From assembly GCF_902712855.1 (NCBI RefSeq), contig NZ_LR743507.1:186001-250000 (forward strand): a stretch of DNA of 64,000 bases. The letters run 5' to 3'. This document shows positions 49,899 through 58,548 of the stretch, piece by piece; the first letter of the stretch is position 1; each line of letters begins with the position of its first letter. The notes beneath the pieces are model-generated. The model was not told where the DNA came from. It saw only the letters and a program-made list of their open reading frames with translations, and searched no databases. Both the position numbers and the translations under genes were made by a program. The stretch comes from Variovorax paradoxus (GTDB lineage Bacteria > Pseudomonadota > Gammaproteobacteria > Burkholderiales > Burkholderiaceae_C).

Positions 49899-50369
49899 TC
49901 AGGCCGGCGGCAGCGCGCGCGGCCCGAGGAAGAAGAGCCACTCGGCGGCCAACGTGACGGTGCCGTCCTCCAGTTCGAGCAGCACTTCCTCCTTCAGCAG
50001 AAAGCTCTCGTCGGGCTTGGGCGTGACGTCCATGATGCGCACCCGCGCCCTGAAGCGCGCGCCCACCGGCATCGGCCGCACGAAGCGCAGGCGGTCGAAG
50101 CCGTAGTTCAGCGCGTGGTTGGAGTCGAAGGGCAGCAGCGTGCGCATGGCTTCGCCGGTCAGCCGGATCAGGTGCGAGACCTGGAAAAAGCCCTGCACGA
50201 TGGTGCCGCCGTAGCCTGCCTCGCGCGAGGCGCGTTCGGGGTCGAGGTGGATCCACTCGCCTTCGCCATCGCCCGACAGCGCCGAGTAGCTCTCGACCAT
50301 CTCCTGCGTGATGCAATGCCAGCCGGAGAAGCCCTCGTGCCCGACCTTCTGGCGCAGACGTTCCAGCAT
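49899..50369 (-). CDS. MaoC/NodN-like hot-dog-fold dehydratase
   Basis: Hot-dog-fold protein of 156 residues resembling NodN/MaoC-type (R)-hydratases: ITQEMVESYSALSGDGEGEW then IHLDPERA, with GTIVQGFFQVSHL. The usual YxxLSGDxNPxH motif is altered to LSGDGEGEWIH, so activity is plausible but not certain. ATG at 50369; 15 bp downstream of ubiA and probably co-transcribed. The substrate is unknown. Confidence 0.8.
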   Translation of the reverse strand: MLERLRQKVGHEGFSGWHCITQEMVESYSALSGDGEGEWIHLDPERASREAGYGGTIVQGFFQVSHLIRLTGEAMRTLLPFDSNHALNYGFDRLRFVRPMPVGARFRARVRIMDVTPKPDESFLLKEEVLLELEDGTVTLAAEWLFFLGPRALPPA

Positions 50370-50383
50370 GCGAGCGACTCCCT

Positions 50384-51244
50384 TCAACGCATTGCGTAGC
50401 CGGCCACGATGCCGGCGAACACCGTGAAGCCCAGCCAATGGTTCAGGGTGAACGCCCTGAAGCAGCCATCGCGCGTGCGTTCGCGGATCAGCCGCCAATG
50501 CCACACGGCCTGCGCACCCGCAACGGCAATGCCGGCGTAGAACAGCAGCCCCAGCCCATGCGCCGCGCCGGCCCAGCCCCAGATGGCCAGGAAGATCGCG
50601 TAGCTCGCCATCACCGCCGCCACGTCGAAGCGACCGAAGGTGATGGCGGAAGTCTTCATGCCGATCTTCAGGTCGTCGTCGCGGTCGACCATCGCGTACT
50701 CGGTGTCGTAGGCCAGCACCCAGAACAGGTTGCCCACCAGCAGCCACGCCGCGAGCATCGGCACGGCGGACTGCACCGCCGCGAAGGCCATCGGAATCCC
50801 GAAGCTGAAGGCGATGCCCAGCACCGCCTGCGGGATCGAGACGAAGCGCTTGGCGAAGGGGTAGATCAGCGTGATGGCCAGGGCCGCGAACGACCACGTC
50901 ACCGTGAGGCGGTTGGTCGTGAGCACCAGCCCGAAGGCCGCCAGCGCGAGCACGGCCCCGAGCCCCAGCGCCTCCTTCACGGAGACGGCGCCGCTGGTCA
51001 CGGGGCGTCGCGCGGTGCGCTTGACGTGGCGATCGAAGTCGCGGTCGGCCACGTCGTTGATGCAGCACCCCGCGCTGCGCATGAGGATGGTGCCGAGCGT
51101 GAACACCGCCAGCAGGTGCCAGCCGGGCCAGCCGCCCGCCGCGAACCAGAGCGCCCCGAGCGTGGGCCACAGCAGGAGCAGCCATCCCGCGGGACGGCTC
51201 CAGCGGATCAGGTCGAGGTAGAGCGCGAAACGACGGGCGAGCAT
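50384..51244 (-). CDS. ubiA: 4-Hydroxybenzoate polyprenyltransferase
   Basis: Membrane prenyltransferase of ubiquinone synthesis, 286 residues. The first Asp-rich motif is CCINDVADRDFDRHVKRTAR and the second is YDTEYAMVDRDDDLKIGMKT; multiple membrane segments surround them. ATG at 51244. Downstream of dps on the same strand, but with 64 bp between, so a separate promoter is possible. Confidence 0.94.
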   Translation of the reverse strand: MLARRFALYLDLIRWSRPAGWLLLLWPTLGALWFAAGGWPGWHLLAVFTLGTILMRSAGCCINDVADRDFDRHVKRTARRPVTSGAVSVKEALGLGAVLALAAFGLVLTTNRLTVTWSFAALAITLIYPFAKRFVSIPQAVLGIAFSFGIPMAFAAVQSAVPMLAAWLLVGNLFWVLAYDTEYAMVDRDDDLKIGMKTSAITFGRFDVAAVMASYAIFLAIWGWAGAAHGLGLLFYAGIAVAGAQAVWHWRLIRERTRDGCFRAFTLNHWLGFTVFAGIVAGYAMR

Positions 51245-51308
51245 GCGGCAGGCAAAAAAAGAGCGGCTATTGTGCCGCTCCCGATGGATGTGAAGGACTG
51301 GCGCGTGC

Positions 51309-51884
51309 TCAGTCTTCGAGCAGCGATCGCAGCATCCAGGCGGTCTGGTCGTGCACCGTGCAACGCGCCGTCAGCATGTCGGCCGTCGGGTCGTCGCCGG
51401 CCTCCTCGGCCACGGGAATGAACTCGCGCGCGATGCGCGACACGGTCTCGTGGCCCTTCACCAGGATGCGCACCATCTCCATCGCCTTGGGCGGGTTCTG
51501 CGGCACGTCGGGCACGGTGGCGATCTTGCTGAACTCGGCGTACGAGCCCGGCGCGTAGTGACCGAGCGCGCGGATGCGCTCTGCCAGCACGTCGGTCGCG
51601 CCCCACAGCTCGGTGTACTGACCCATGAACATCGCATGCAGCGAGTTGAAATGCGGGCCCGTCACGTTCCAGTGGAAGTTGTGCGTGGTGAGGTACAGCG
51701 TGTAGGTGTCGGCAAGCACGCGGCTCAGGCCCTCGGCAATGGCGGCGCGGTCCTGGCGCTCGATGCCGATGTTGATGATGGGCGCGTTGCGGCTGCCGGA
51801 TTCCTGGGCGACCACCGCACCGCCCTTCTTGGGCACCTTGCCGGCGGAGGAAGCAGGCGACGATTTCTTCGGGGCTTTGGCCAT
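51309..51884 (-). CDS. dps: Dps-family DNA-binding ferritin
   Basis: Starvation/peroxide protection protein, 191 residues, that stores iron as dodecamer. Basic Lys-rich N-terminal tail (MAKAPKKSSPASSAGKVPKK) can bind DNA. Ferroxidase ligands are in THNFHWNVTGPHFNSLHAMF and the following D/E helix (YTELWGATDVLAERIRALG). The ATG at 51884 is preferred to the longer ORF. oxyR lies next to it on the same strand, fitting OxyR control of dps known in other bacteria. Confidence 0.93.
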   Translation of the reverse strand: MAKAPKKSSPASSAGKVPKKGGAVVAQESGSRNAPIINIGIERQDRAAIAEGLSRVLADTYTLYLTTHNFHWNVTGPHFNSLHAMFMGQYTELWGATDVLAERIRALGHYAPGSYAEFSKIATVPDVPQNPPKAMEMVRILVKGHETVSRIAREFIPVAEEAGDDPTADMLTARCTVHDQTAWMLRSLLED

Positions 51885-52021
51885 GGCGAGAGCTCTTTCT
51901 TCAAGTTGGAGGGGACACCGGATTCTCGAAGCCGCCGGACGGCTTCGCAACAGCGCCACTCTATCTCAGCGATGAACGATTCAAAACGGCCCGGGCGTAG
52001 GCCGATTCCTCGAAATGCCCT

Positions 52022-52987
52022 CTACGACAGGCGTTTGACGCCGGGCAACTCGCACGCATAGATCGCGTTGCGCAGCGCGGCGATGGCCTCGTAGCGCGTG
52101 AAGGTGCGGCGCCATGCGAGCACCACGCGGCGCGTGGGCGGGTCGCGGTCCTGCGCGTCGCGCACAGGCAGGTAGCGCACCATCTGCTCGGGCTCCTTGC
52201 GGCCCTTCACCTTGGGCTTGAGCGCATCGGCAGGCACCGACAGCCGCGGCACCAGCGTCACGCCCATGCCCGAGGCCACCATGTGCTTGATGGTCTCGAG
52301 CGAAGAGCCCTCGAAACTCTTGCGGATGCCTTCGGCATTGCTGGAGAAGCGCGCGAACTCGGGGCACACCTCGAGCACGTGGTCGCGAAAGCAGTGGCCC
52401 GTGCCCAGCAGCAGCATGGTCTCGCTCTGCAGTTCCTCGGAGGTGATCGATTCGCGGTCGGCGAACTTGTGCTTGTTGGGCAGCGCGGCCATGAAGGGCT
52501 CGTCGTACAGCGGCGCCATCGCCAGGCCGGTGTCGGGGAAGGGCTCGGCCATGATGGCGCAGTCGATCTCGCCGGCGCGCAGCATCTCCAGCAGCTTGAC
52601 GGTGAAGTTCTCCTGCAGCACCAGCGGCATCTGCGGCGTGCGCGCGATCACCTGGCGCACGAGGTCGGGCAGCAGGTAGGGGCCGATGGTGTAGATCACG
52701 CCCAGGTTCAGCGGACCGGCCAGCGGGTCCTTGCCGCGCTTGGCGATCTCCTTGATGCTGGCGGCCTGGTCGAGCACGCTCTGCGCCTGCTGCACGATCT
52801 GCTCGCCCAATGGCGTGACGGTCACCTCACCGGCGCTGCGCTCGAAGAGCTTGACCTCGAGCTCGTCCTCGAGCTTCTTGATGGCGACCGAGAGGGTCGG
52901 CTGGGAAACGTAGCAGGCCTCGGCCGCCTTGCCGAAGTGCCGTTCGCGGGCCACTGCGACGATGTATTTGAGTTCGGTGAGAGTCAT
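52022..52987 (-). CDS. oxyR: Peroxide sensor OxyR (LysR family)
   Basis: LysR-type regulator of 321 residues with the redox cysteines C199 and C208 in GTGHCFRDHVLEVC, at the same numbers as E. coli OxyR. HTH LTELKYIVAVARERHFGKAA and YVSQPTLSVAIKKLEDELEV. The ATG at 52987 (MTLTELKYI) is preferred; the TTG at 52999 would add four residues. It activates peroxide-defence genes when oxidised. dps is 137 bp downstream on the same strand. Confidence 0.96.
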   Translation of the reverse strand: MTLTELKYIVAVARERHFGKAAEACYVSQPTLSVAIKKLEDELEVKLFERSAGEVTVTPLGEQIVQQAQSVLDQAASIKEIAKRGKDPLAGPLNLGVIYTIGPYLLPDLVRQVIARTPQMPLVLQENFTVKLLEMLRAGEIDCAIMAEPFPDTGLAMAPLYDEPFMAALPNKHKFADRESITSEELQSETMLLLGTGHCFRDHVLEVCPEFARFSSNAEGIRKSFEGSSLETIKHMVASGMGVTLVPRLSVPADALKPKVKGRKEPEQMVRYLPVRDAQDRDPPTRRVVLAWRRTFTRYEAIAALRNAIYACELPGVKRLS

Positions 52988-53093
52988 AGCTTGCGTCAAT
53001 TATGCGCAAGGGGCGCGAACCGGGCTGCCTCCAGGGCCGGAAGGCCCCGCCGAAGCACCGGGGGACTCGCGCGGCCCGCGCCGGTTGCCTCGC

Positions 53094-55550
53094 TCAGCGC
53101 ACGTCCTCGACCATCTCGATGAGCTTCGGCGCGGTCATCGGGCGGCCCAGCAGGAAGCCCTGCACCTCGGCGCAGTGGTCCTCGATCAGCGTCTGCAGCT
53201 GGCCGTCGGTCTCCACGCCTTCGGCCGTGACCGACAGGCCCAGTGCCTTGCCCAGCGCCAGGATCGCCTTGACCACGTCGCGGCTGCCGTCGCGCTGCTC
53301 GATGTCGGCGATGAACTGCCGATCGATCTTGATGACGTCGAACGGAAAGCTGCGCAGCGAGCTCAGCGACGCATAGCCGGTGCCGAAGTCGTCGATGGCC
53401 AGCTGCACGCCCAGGTCCTTGAGCTCGCGCAGCACCACGCTCGCGCCCTCGGCGTCGTCCATCAGCACGCCTTCGGTGATCTCGATCTCCAGCCGCTCGG
53501 GCGCCAGACCGGCGCCGCTGAGCACTTCCTTCACACGCTGCACCAGCCGTCCGTCTCGGAACTGCACCGGCGACACGTTGACCGACACGCCGATGTCCGG
53601 CCACTGCACCGCGGCCTCGCAGGCGGTCTGCAGCACCCAGTCGCCCAGCGGCAGGATCAGGCCGCTCTTTTCCGCGAGCGGAATGAAGTCGTCCGGGCCG
53701 ATGCGGCCGCGCTGCGGATGCGCCCAGCGCACCAGCGCCTCGGCGCTGCGGATCGACTGCGTGCGCGCGTCGAAGCGCGGCTGGAAGTCGAGGTAGAACT
53801 CGCCCGCCGCGATGCCGCGGCGCATCTCCTCGATCATGCGCCGGCTGGCCGTCACGCGATCGTTCATCTCGTTGGCGAAGAAGCAGTACGTGCCCCGCCC
53901 GTTGTGCTTGGAGCGGTACAGCGCGGTGTCGGCAGCACGCAGCAGTTCGTCGGGCGTGGAGCCGTCGGCCGGCGACACCGCCACGCCGATCGACACGCCG
54001 ACCTCGAGGTCGCCCACGTCGCTGCGGATCGGCGCCGCGATGGCCTGCAGCAGGTGCTGGCAGTAGGCATCGAGCTCCTCGTCCGTGAGATTGGGCGCGG
54101 CGATCACGAACTCGTCGCCGCCGATGCGCGCGGCGAGCTGGTCGGCCTTGAGCGAGCGGCGCAGCCGGTCGGCGATCTCGCCGAGCACCTTGTCGCCCAC
54201 CGGATGGCCGTAGGTGTCGTTGATGGGCTTGAAGCGGTCGAGGTCCAGGTACAGCAGCGCCAGGCGCGCCTTGGGGTGCGTGAGCGCGGAGGCCATGAAG
54301 GCCGACAGGCGCGTGCGGTTGGGCAGCGAGGTGGCCGCGTCGTGCTGCGCCTGGCGCTGCGCGTCCTCGAAGGCCTGGGCCAGCGCCACGTCGGAGGTGA
54401 CATCGCTCGCGAACTTGATGATGCGCGTGAGCTTGCCGCCGAGGTCGTACACCGGGTTGTACGAGGCCTGCAGCCACAGCTCGCGGCCGTCCTTGCCGAT
54501 GCGCTTGTGCCGCCCCGCCACGAACTTGCCCTCGCGCAGCGTGCGCCAGAACTCCTTGTACTCGTGTGTCTCGGACACGCCGGGTTCGAGCAGCATCCGG
54601 TGGTGCCGGCCCACCATCTCCTCCAGCGTGTAGCCGAAGGCCGCGAGGAAGTTCGGGTTGGCGTCGAGGATGGTGCCGTCCACGGCGAAGGTGATCACGC
54701 CCTGCGACTTGTTGATGGCCACGATCTGGCTCTGGAAGTCGGCCTGGCGCAGCTTTTCCTGCGTGATGTCGGTGGCGTACTTCACCACCTTCCGAACACG
54801 GCCCGTGGGATCGAAGATCGGGTTGTAGGTGGCCTGCAGCCAGACGTCGCGGCCACCCTTGCCCAGCCGCCGGTATTCCGCCGCATGGTGCCTGCCGCTG
54901 GCCAGCGCGGCCCAGAAGCCGGCGTACTCGGCGCTCCCCGCATAGGCTGCGTCGACGAACATGCGATGGTGGCGCCCCGCCACCTCGTCCAGGCGGTAGC
55001 CCATGGCTTCGAGAAAGCGCGCGTTGGCATCGAGCACCGTGCCGTCGAGGGCGAACTCCACCACCGCCTGCGACACATTGATGGCCTGGATCTGCCCGCG
55101 GTCGTCGGCCGCCTTGAGCACGCGCGACGAGATGTCGTTGGAGATCTCGACCACCTGGCGCACCACGCCGTCCGCGTCCGCCAGCGGTGTGTAGAAGGCC
55201 TGCACCCAGTGCGTGTCGCCGTCCTTGTGCAGTCGCATGCGCTCCACCACGCGACGCTCGCCGCGCAGGACGTCGCGCCAGAGCGAGGACGGGTTGCCCG
55301 ACAGGCCGTCGTCGGGGCTGATGTCGAGCAGCTCGCGCCCCTTCAGCTCGTCGAGCCGGTAGCCCCAGGCGTCCAGGAAGTGGTTGTTGGCCCGGAGCAC
55401 CCGGCCCTGCGCGTCGAGCGTCAGTGTGGCGAAGGCGCTGTTGAGCGCTCGCAGCTCGGCAGGCATCGCCGGCGTCGGCAACGCCTGCGCGTCGCCCTCG
55501 GGCCCTGTGAAGGTCCTGCCCCTCTCTTCATCCATCCACGCGTTTTGCAT
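53094..55550 (-). CDS. Triple-PAS GGDEF/EAL cyclic-di-GMP enzyme
   Basis: Cytoplasmic signalling protein of 818 residues. Three PAS domains (first near 25-140, second 150-265 with VEFALDGTVLDANARFLEAM, third 275-390 with ITFAVDGTILDANPNFLAAF) precede a GGDEF domain (RIGGDEFVIA, VSIGVAVSP) and an EAL domain (SAEALVRWAHP, EIEITEGVLMDD, KIDRQFIADIE). Both enzyme motifs look intact, so it could make or degrade c-di-GMP. Start at the ATG 55550; GTG 55559 and an internal ATG at 55535 are alternatives. No ligand for the PAS domains can be deduced. Confidence 0.9.
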   Translation of the reverse strand: MQNAWMDEERGRTFTGPEGDAQALPTPAMPAELRALNSAFATLTLDAQGRVLRANNHFLDAWGYRLDELKGRELLDISPDDGLSGNPSSLWRDVLRGERRVVERMRLHKDGDTHWVQAFYTPLADADGVVRQVVEISNDISSRVLKAADDRGQIQAINVSQAVVEFALDGTVLDANARFLEAMGYRLDEVAGRHHRMFVDAAYAGSAEYAGFWAALASGRHHAAEYRRLGKGGRDVWLQATYNPIFDPTGRVRKVVKYATDITQEKLRQADFQSQIVAINKSQGVITFAVDGTILDANPNFLAAFGYTLEEMVGRHHRMLLEPGVSETHEYKEFWRTLREGKFVAGRHKRIGKDGRELWLQASYNPVYDLGGKLTRIIKFASDVTSDVALAQAFEDAQRQAQHDAATSLPNRTRLSAFMASALTHPKARLALLYLDLDRFKPINDTYGHPVGDKVLGEIADRLRRSLKADQLAARIGGDEFVIAAPNLTDEELDAYCQHLLQAIAAPIRSDVGDLEVGVSIGVAVSPADGSTPDELLRAADTALYRSKHNGRGTYCFFANEMNDRVTASRRMIEEMRRGIAAGEFYLDFQPRFDARTQSIRSAEALVRWAHPQRGRIGPDDFIPLAEKSGLILPLGDWVLQTACEAAVQWPDIGVSVNVSPVQFRDGRLVQRVKEVLSGAGLAPERLEIEITEGVLMDDAEGASVVLRELKDLGVQLAIDDFGTGYASLSSLRSFPFDVIKIDRQFIADIEQRDGSRDVVKAILALGKALGLSVTAEGVETDGQLQTLIEDHCAEVQGFLLGRPMTAPKLIEMVEDVR

Positions 55551-55758
55551 CTTGCGCACCGGCCATCATCGAACAGAAGAACTGCACAGAGAGCCATCCT
55601 CCCTCGACCTGCCCTCTTGCGTTGCGTCGTCGATGCCTGAAGCGATTTATGGATGTCTTGCTCGGGAATGCAGGGTTAACGCAGAAGATGATACGGCAAG
55701 CTGAAACAAAAGTTAACCATTCTGATGCGCCGTTGCATCAGCCATTTGGCATGGCGCC

Positions 55759-56757
55759 TCAGTGCCTGTCGAAGTACGGGATGAAGATCGCGTTGGCGTC
55801 CACACCGACCTGCTTGATCCAGTCGAGCGAGAAGTGCTCGCCCAGGCGGCGAAGGTCGCGGCTGAACAGATAGGGCACCGGCTCGACCCTGACGCCGTTG
55901 CGGCGCAGCTCGTCCATCGAGCGCGCAGCGGCCGCGGCGCTGGCGGCCCAGCCGCGCGACTCGGCAGCCGCGCTCGCCGTGGCCAGCGCATCGCGCTGCG
56001 GCGGCGCCAGGGCCTCCCAGGCCTGCGCGTTGGCGAACACGAGGTTCTTGGGAAACCAGGCGTTGATGTCGTAGAAGAAGCGCATCGACTGCCAGACCCG
56101 GCTTTCGACACCGGTCACGGCCGAGGTCAGCATGCAGTCGATGCGGCCTTCGGCGAGCGCCTTGTCGAGCCCGGTGGCCGGCACGTCCACCGGCACCGCG
56201 CCCACCAGCGTGGCGATGCGCGCGGTGGTGGCGTTGTAGGCGCGCATGCGCAGGCCGCGCAGGTCGGCCATGCCGCCGAGCGGCCGGTTGGCATACAGGC
56301 CCTGCGGCGGCCAGGCGACCGCATGCAGCACGCGAAGGCCGCGCTGCGCGAAGGCCCGCTCGACCAGCGGGCGCTGGATGCGCCACAGCCTTTGCGCGTC
56401 GTCGTAGCTCTGGGTGATGAAGGGCACCGAGTCGGCACCCGCGATCGGCACGTCGGCCACCATGCTGCTCATGATGGCTTCGCCGGACTCGGCCTTGCCG
56501 TCCTGCACCGCCGCGCGGATGGCGTTCAGCGCGAACATCGAACCGCCGGGGCGCACCTCGATGCGCAACCGCCCGCCGGTGGCGGCCTCGACGTCCCGCG
56601 CCATGGCCACGAGATTGAGGGTGTGGAAGTTCTCCGTCGGGTAGCCCGTGGCCAGCCGCCATGCGGTGGTGCCGGGCGCCGAGAAGGCAGAAGGCACGAC
56701 GGATCCGACCGCGGCGCCGCATGCCAGCGATCCGAAGGCGCGGCGGGTGACCGGCAT
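55759..56757 (-). CDS. TRAP transporter solute receptor (DctP family)
   Basis: Periplasmic substrate-binding protein of a TRAP transporter, 332 residues. The start is placed at the ATG 56757 (MPVTRRAFGSLACGAAVGSV) because it puts a signal peptide with a twin-arginine TRRAFGS motif at the N-terminus; the ATG at 56805 is an alternative. ATGYPTENFHTLNLVAMARD, GRLRIEVRPGGSM, ADVPIAGADSVPFITQSYDD, GLYANRPLGGMADLRGLRMR and NAWFPKNLVFAN match the family. No DctQ/DctM membrane genes are in the window. It closes the pyroglutamate locus, 53 bp after the biotin carboxylase gene. Confidence 0.85.
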   Translation of the reverse strand: MPVTRRAFGSLACGAAVGSVVPSAFSAPGTTAWRLATGYPTENFHTLNLVAMARDVEAATGGRLRIEVRPGGSMFALNAIRAAVQDGKAESGEAIMSSMVADVPIAGADSVPFITQSYDDAQRLWRIQRPLVERAFAQRGLRVLHAVAWPPQGLYANRPLGGMADLRGLRMRAYNATTARIATLVGAVPVDVPATGLDKALAEGRIDCMLTSAVTGVESRVWQSMRFFYDINAWFPKNLVFANAQAWEALAPPQRDALATASAAAESRGWAASAAAAARSMDELRRNGVRVEPVPYLFSRDLRRLGEHFSLDWIKQVGVDANAIFIPYFDRH

Positions 56758-56810
56758 GTCCGGCCAGAACGGCAAGCCCGCGATGGGCGCGCGAGTACGG
56801 CCCATGTCCG

Positions 56811-58538
56811 TCAGCCGATGGTGGCGAGCGTTGCGCCCGACGCCACGTAGCCGCCCGCAGCCACGGCAAAGGCAATGCGCCCGGCACGGTGCGCCACGAC
56901 CTGCATCTCCATCTTCATCGCCTCCATCACGGCGATGACGGCGCCCTCGGCCACCTCGTCGCCGTCGGCCACCTTCCAGCCTTGCAGCGTTCCCGAAACG
57001 GGCGCGGCCACGGCGGCGGCATCGGCCACCGCGGCTTCGGCCTGCGGCGCGGAGCCGCCGGCCGCCACCGAAGACAGGCCGGCGAGCAGCACGGCCGGCA
57101 GGCCCAGCGCCATCCGCCGGCCGTCGACCTCGATCGCCGTGCGCAGCAGCGCGGCATCGGGCAGCGGATCGGGACGCATGGCCGGCGCCTCGCCGTTGGC
57201 GAAGTCGGTCTCGATCCAGCGCGTGTGCACCTTGAAGGCATCGCCGGAGACGAAGTCCGGGTGCGTCATCACCGCGCGGTGAAACGGCAGCACCGTGGGC
57301 AGGCCCTCGATGCGGAATTCCTTCAGCGCGCGGCGCGCCCGTGCAATGGCCTGTTCGCGCGTGGCGCCGGTGACGATCAGCTTGGCCATCAGCGAGTCGA
57401 AGGTGCCCGGCACCTGCGAGCCCGAATCGACGCCGGCGTCCACGCGCACGCCGGGGCCCGAGGGCGCCTCGAACAGCGTCACCGGCCCGGGGGACGGCAG
57501 GAAGCCGCGCCCCACGTCTTCCGCGTTGATGCGGAACTCGAAGGCGTGGCCGCGCGGCGCGGGCGTTTCGGTGATCGACAGCGGCAGGCCTTCGGCAATG
57601 CGCAGCTGCTCGATCACCAGGTCGATGCCCGTCGTTTCTTCCGTCACCGGGTGCTCCACCTGCAGGCGCGTGTTGACCTCGAGGAAGGAGATCGCGCCGC
57701 TCGAGCTCAGCATGAACTCGACGGTGCCGGCGCCGGTGTAGCGCGCCTCGGTGCAGATGTCGCGCGCGGCCTGGTGGATGCGTTCGCGCTGCTCGTCGCT
57801 CAGGAAGGGCGCGGGCGCCTCCTCCACCAGCTTCTGGTTGCGTCGCTGCAGCGAACAGTCGCGGGTGCCGAGCACCACCACGTTGCCGTGCGTGTCGGCC
57901 AGCACCTGCGCCTCGACGTGGCGCGGGCGATCGAGGAACTGCTCGACGTAGCACTCGCCGCGCCCGAACGCCGTCACTGCCTCGCGCACCGCCGATTCGT
58001 AGAGGCCCTCGACCTCGTCGAGCCGGCGCGCGACCTTGATGCCGCGCCCGCCGCCGCCGAACGCAGCCTTGATCGCCACCGGCAGGCCGTGCTTCTCGGC
58101 GAAGGCGAGCACCTCGCCTGCATGGCTCACCGGGTCGGCCGTGCCCTCGACCAGCGGCGCGCCGACCTTCAATGCGAGCTTGCGGGCCTGCACCTTGTCG
58201 CCCAGCGTCGCGATGGCGGCGGGCGAAGGGCCGACCCACGTGAGGCCCGCGTCGATCACGGCCTGCGCGAACGCGGCGCTCTCCGAGAGGAACCCGTAGC
58301 CCGGGTGCACCGCATCGGCGCCGGCGCGCTTGGCCACCGCGAGCAGCTTGGCGATGTTCAGGTAGGTGTCCGCGGGCTTGTTGCCGTCCAGCCCGTAGGC
58401 CTCGTCGGCCATGCGCGCATGCAGCGCGTTCAGGTCGGCATCGGCATAGACCGCGACCGATTGCACGCCGTGGTCGGCACAGGCGCGCGCGATGCGCACG
58501 GCGATTTCGCCGCGGTTGGCGATCAGGAGTTTTTTCAT
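56811..58538 (-). CDS. Biotin carboxylase/biotin carboxyl carrier protein in the pyroglutamate locus
   Basis: Biotin-dependent carboxylase alpha subunit, 575 residues. Biotin carboxylase part: KLLIANRGEIAVRIARACAD, HPGYGFLSESAAFAQAV, FGGGGRGIKVARRLDEV (ATP-grasp) and FLEVNTRLQVEHPVTEETTG. C-terminal BCCP part (about 500-575) carries biotinylation Lys542 in VMEAMKMEMQV. The segment between is short and there is no carboxyltransferase subunit gene of the acetyl/propionyl-CoA type. Instead it follows the PxpB-PxpC fusion, whose folds resemble the carboxyltransferase part of urea carboxylase. A biotin-linked 5-oxoprolinase is proposed. It starts at ATG 58538. Confidence 0.88.
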   Translation of the reverse strand: MKKLLIANRGEIAVRIARACADHGVQSVAVYADADLNALHARMADEAYGLDGNKPADTYLNIAKLLAVAKRAGADAVHPGYGFLSESAAFAQAVIDAGLTWVGPSPAAIATLGDKVQARKLALKVGAPLVEGTADPVSHAGEVLAFAEKHGLPVAIKAAFGGGGRGIKVARRLDEVEGLYESAVREAVTAFGRGECYVEQFLDRPRHVEAQVLADTHGNVVVLGTRDCSLQRRNQKLVEEAPAPFLSDEQRERIHQAARDICTEARYTGAGTVEFMLSSSGAISFLEVNTRLQVEHPVTEETTGIDLVIEQLRIAEGLPLSITETPAPRGHAFEFRINAEDVGRGFLPSPGPVTLFEAPSGPGVRVDAGVDSGSQVPGTFDSLMAKLIVTGATREQAIARARRALKEFRIEGLPTVLPFHRAVMTHPDFVSGDAFKVHTRWIETDFANGEAPAMRPDPLPDAALLRTAIEVDGRRMALGLPAVLLAGLSSVAAGGSAPQAEAAVADAAAVAAPVSGTLQGWKVADGDEVAEGAVIAVMEAMKMEMQVVAHRAGRIAFAVAAGGYVASGATLATIG

Positions 58539-58548
58539 CGGAAGGCTT

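Noticed and set aside
52929..55640. A 903-residue plus-strand frame opposite the GGDEF/EAL gene
   Set aside because: No family signature; composition of an antisense shadow. The minus-strand frame contains GGDEF and EAL motifs.
55717..55745. TGATGC/GCATCA hairpin after the TRAP receptor gene as a terminator
   Set aside because: Stem of only six base pairs and no T-run in either direction.
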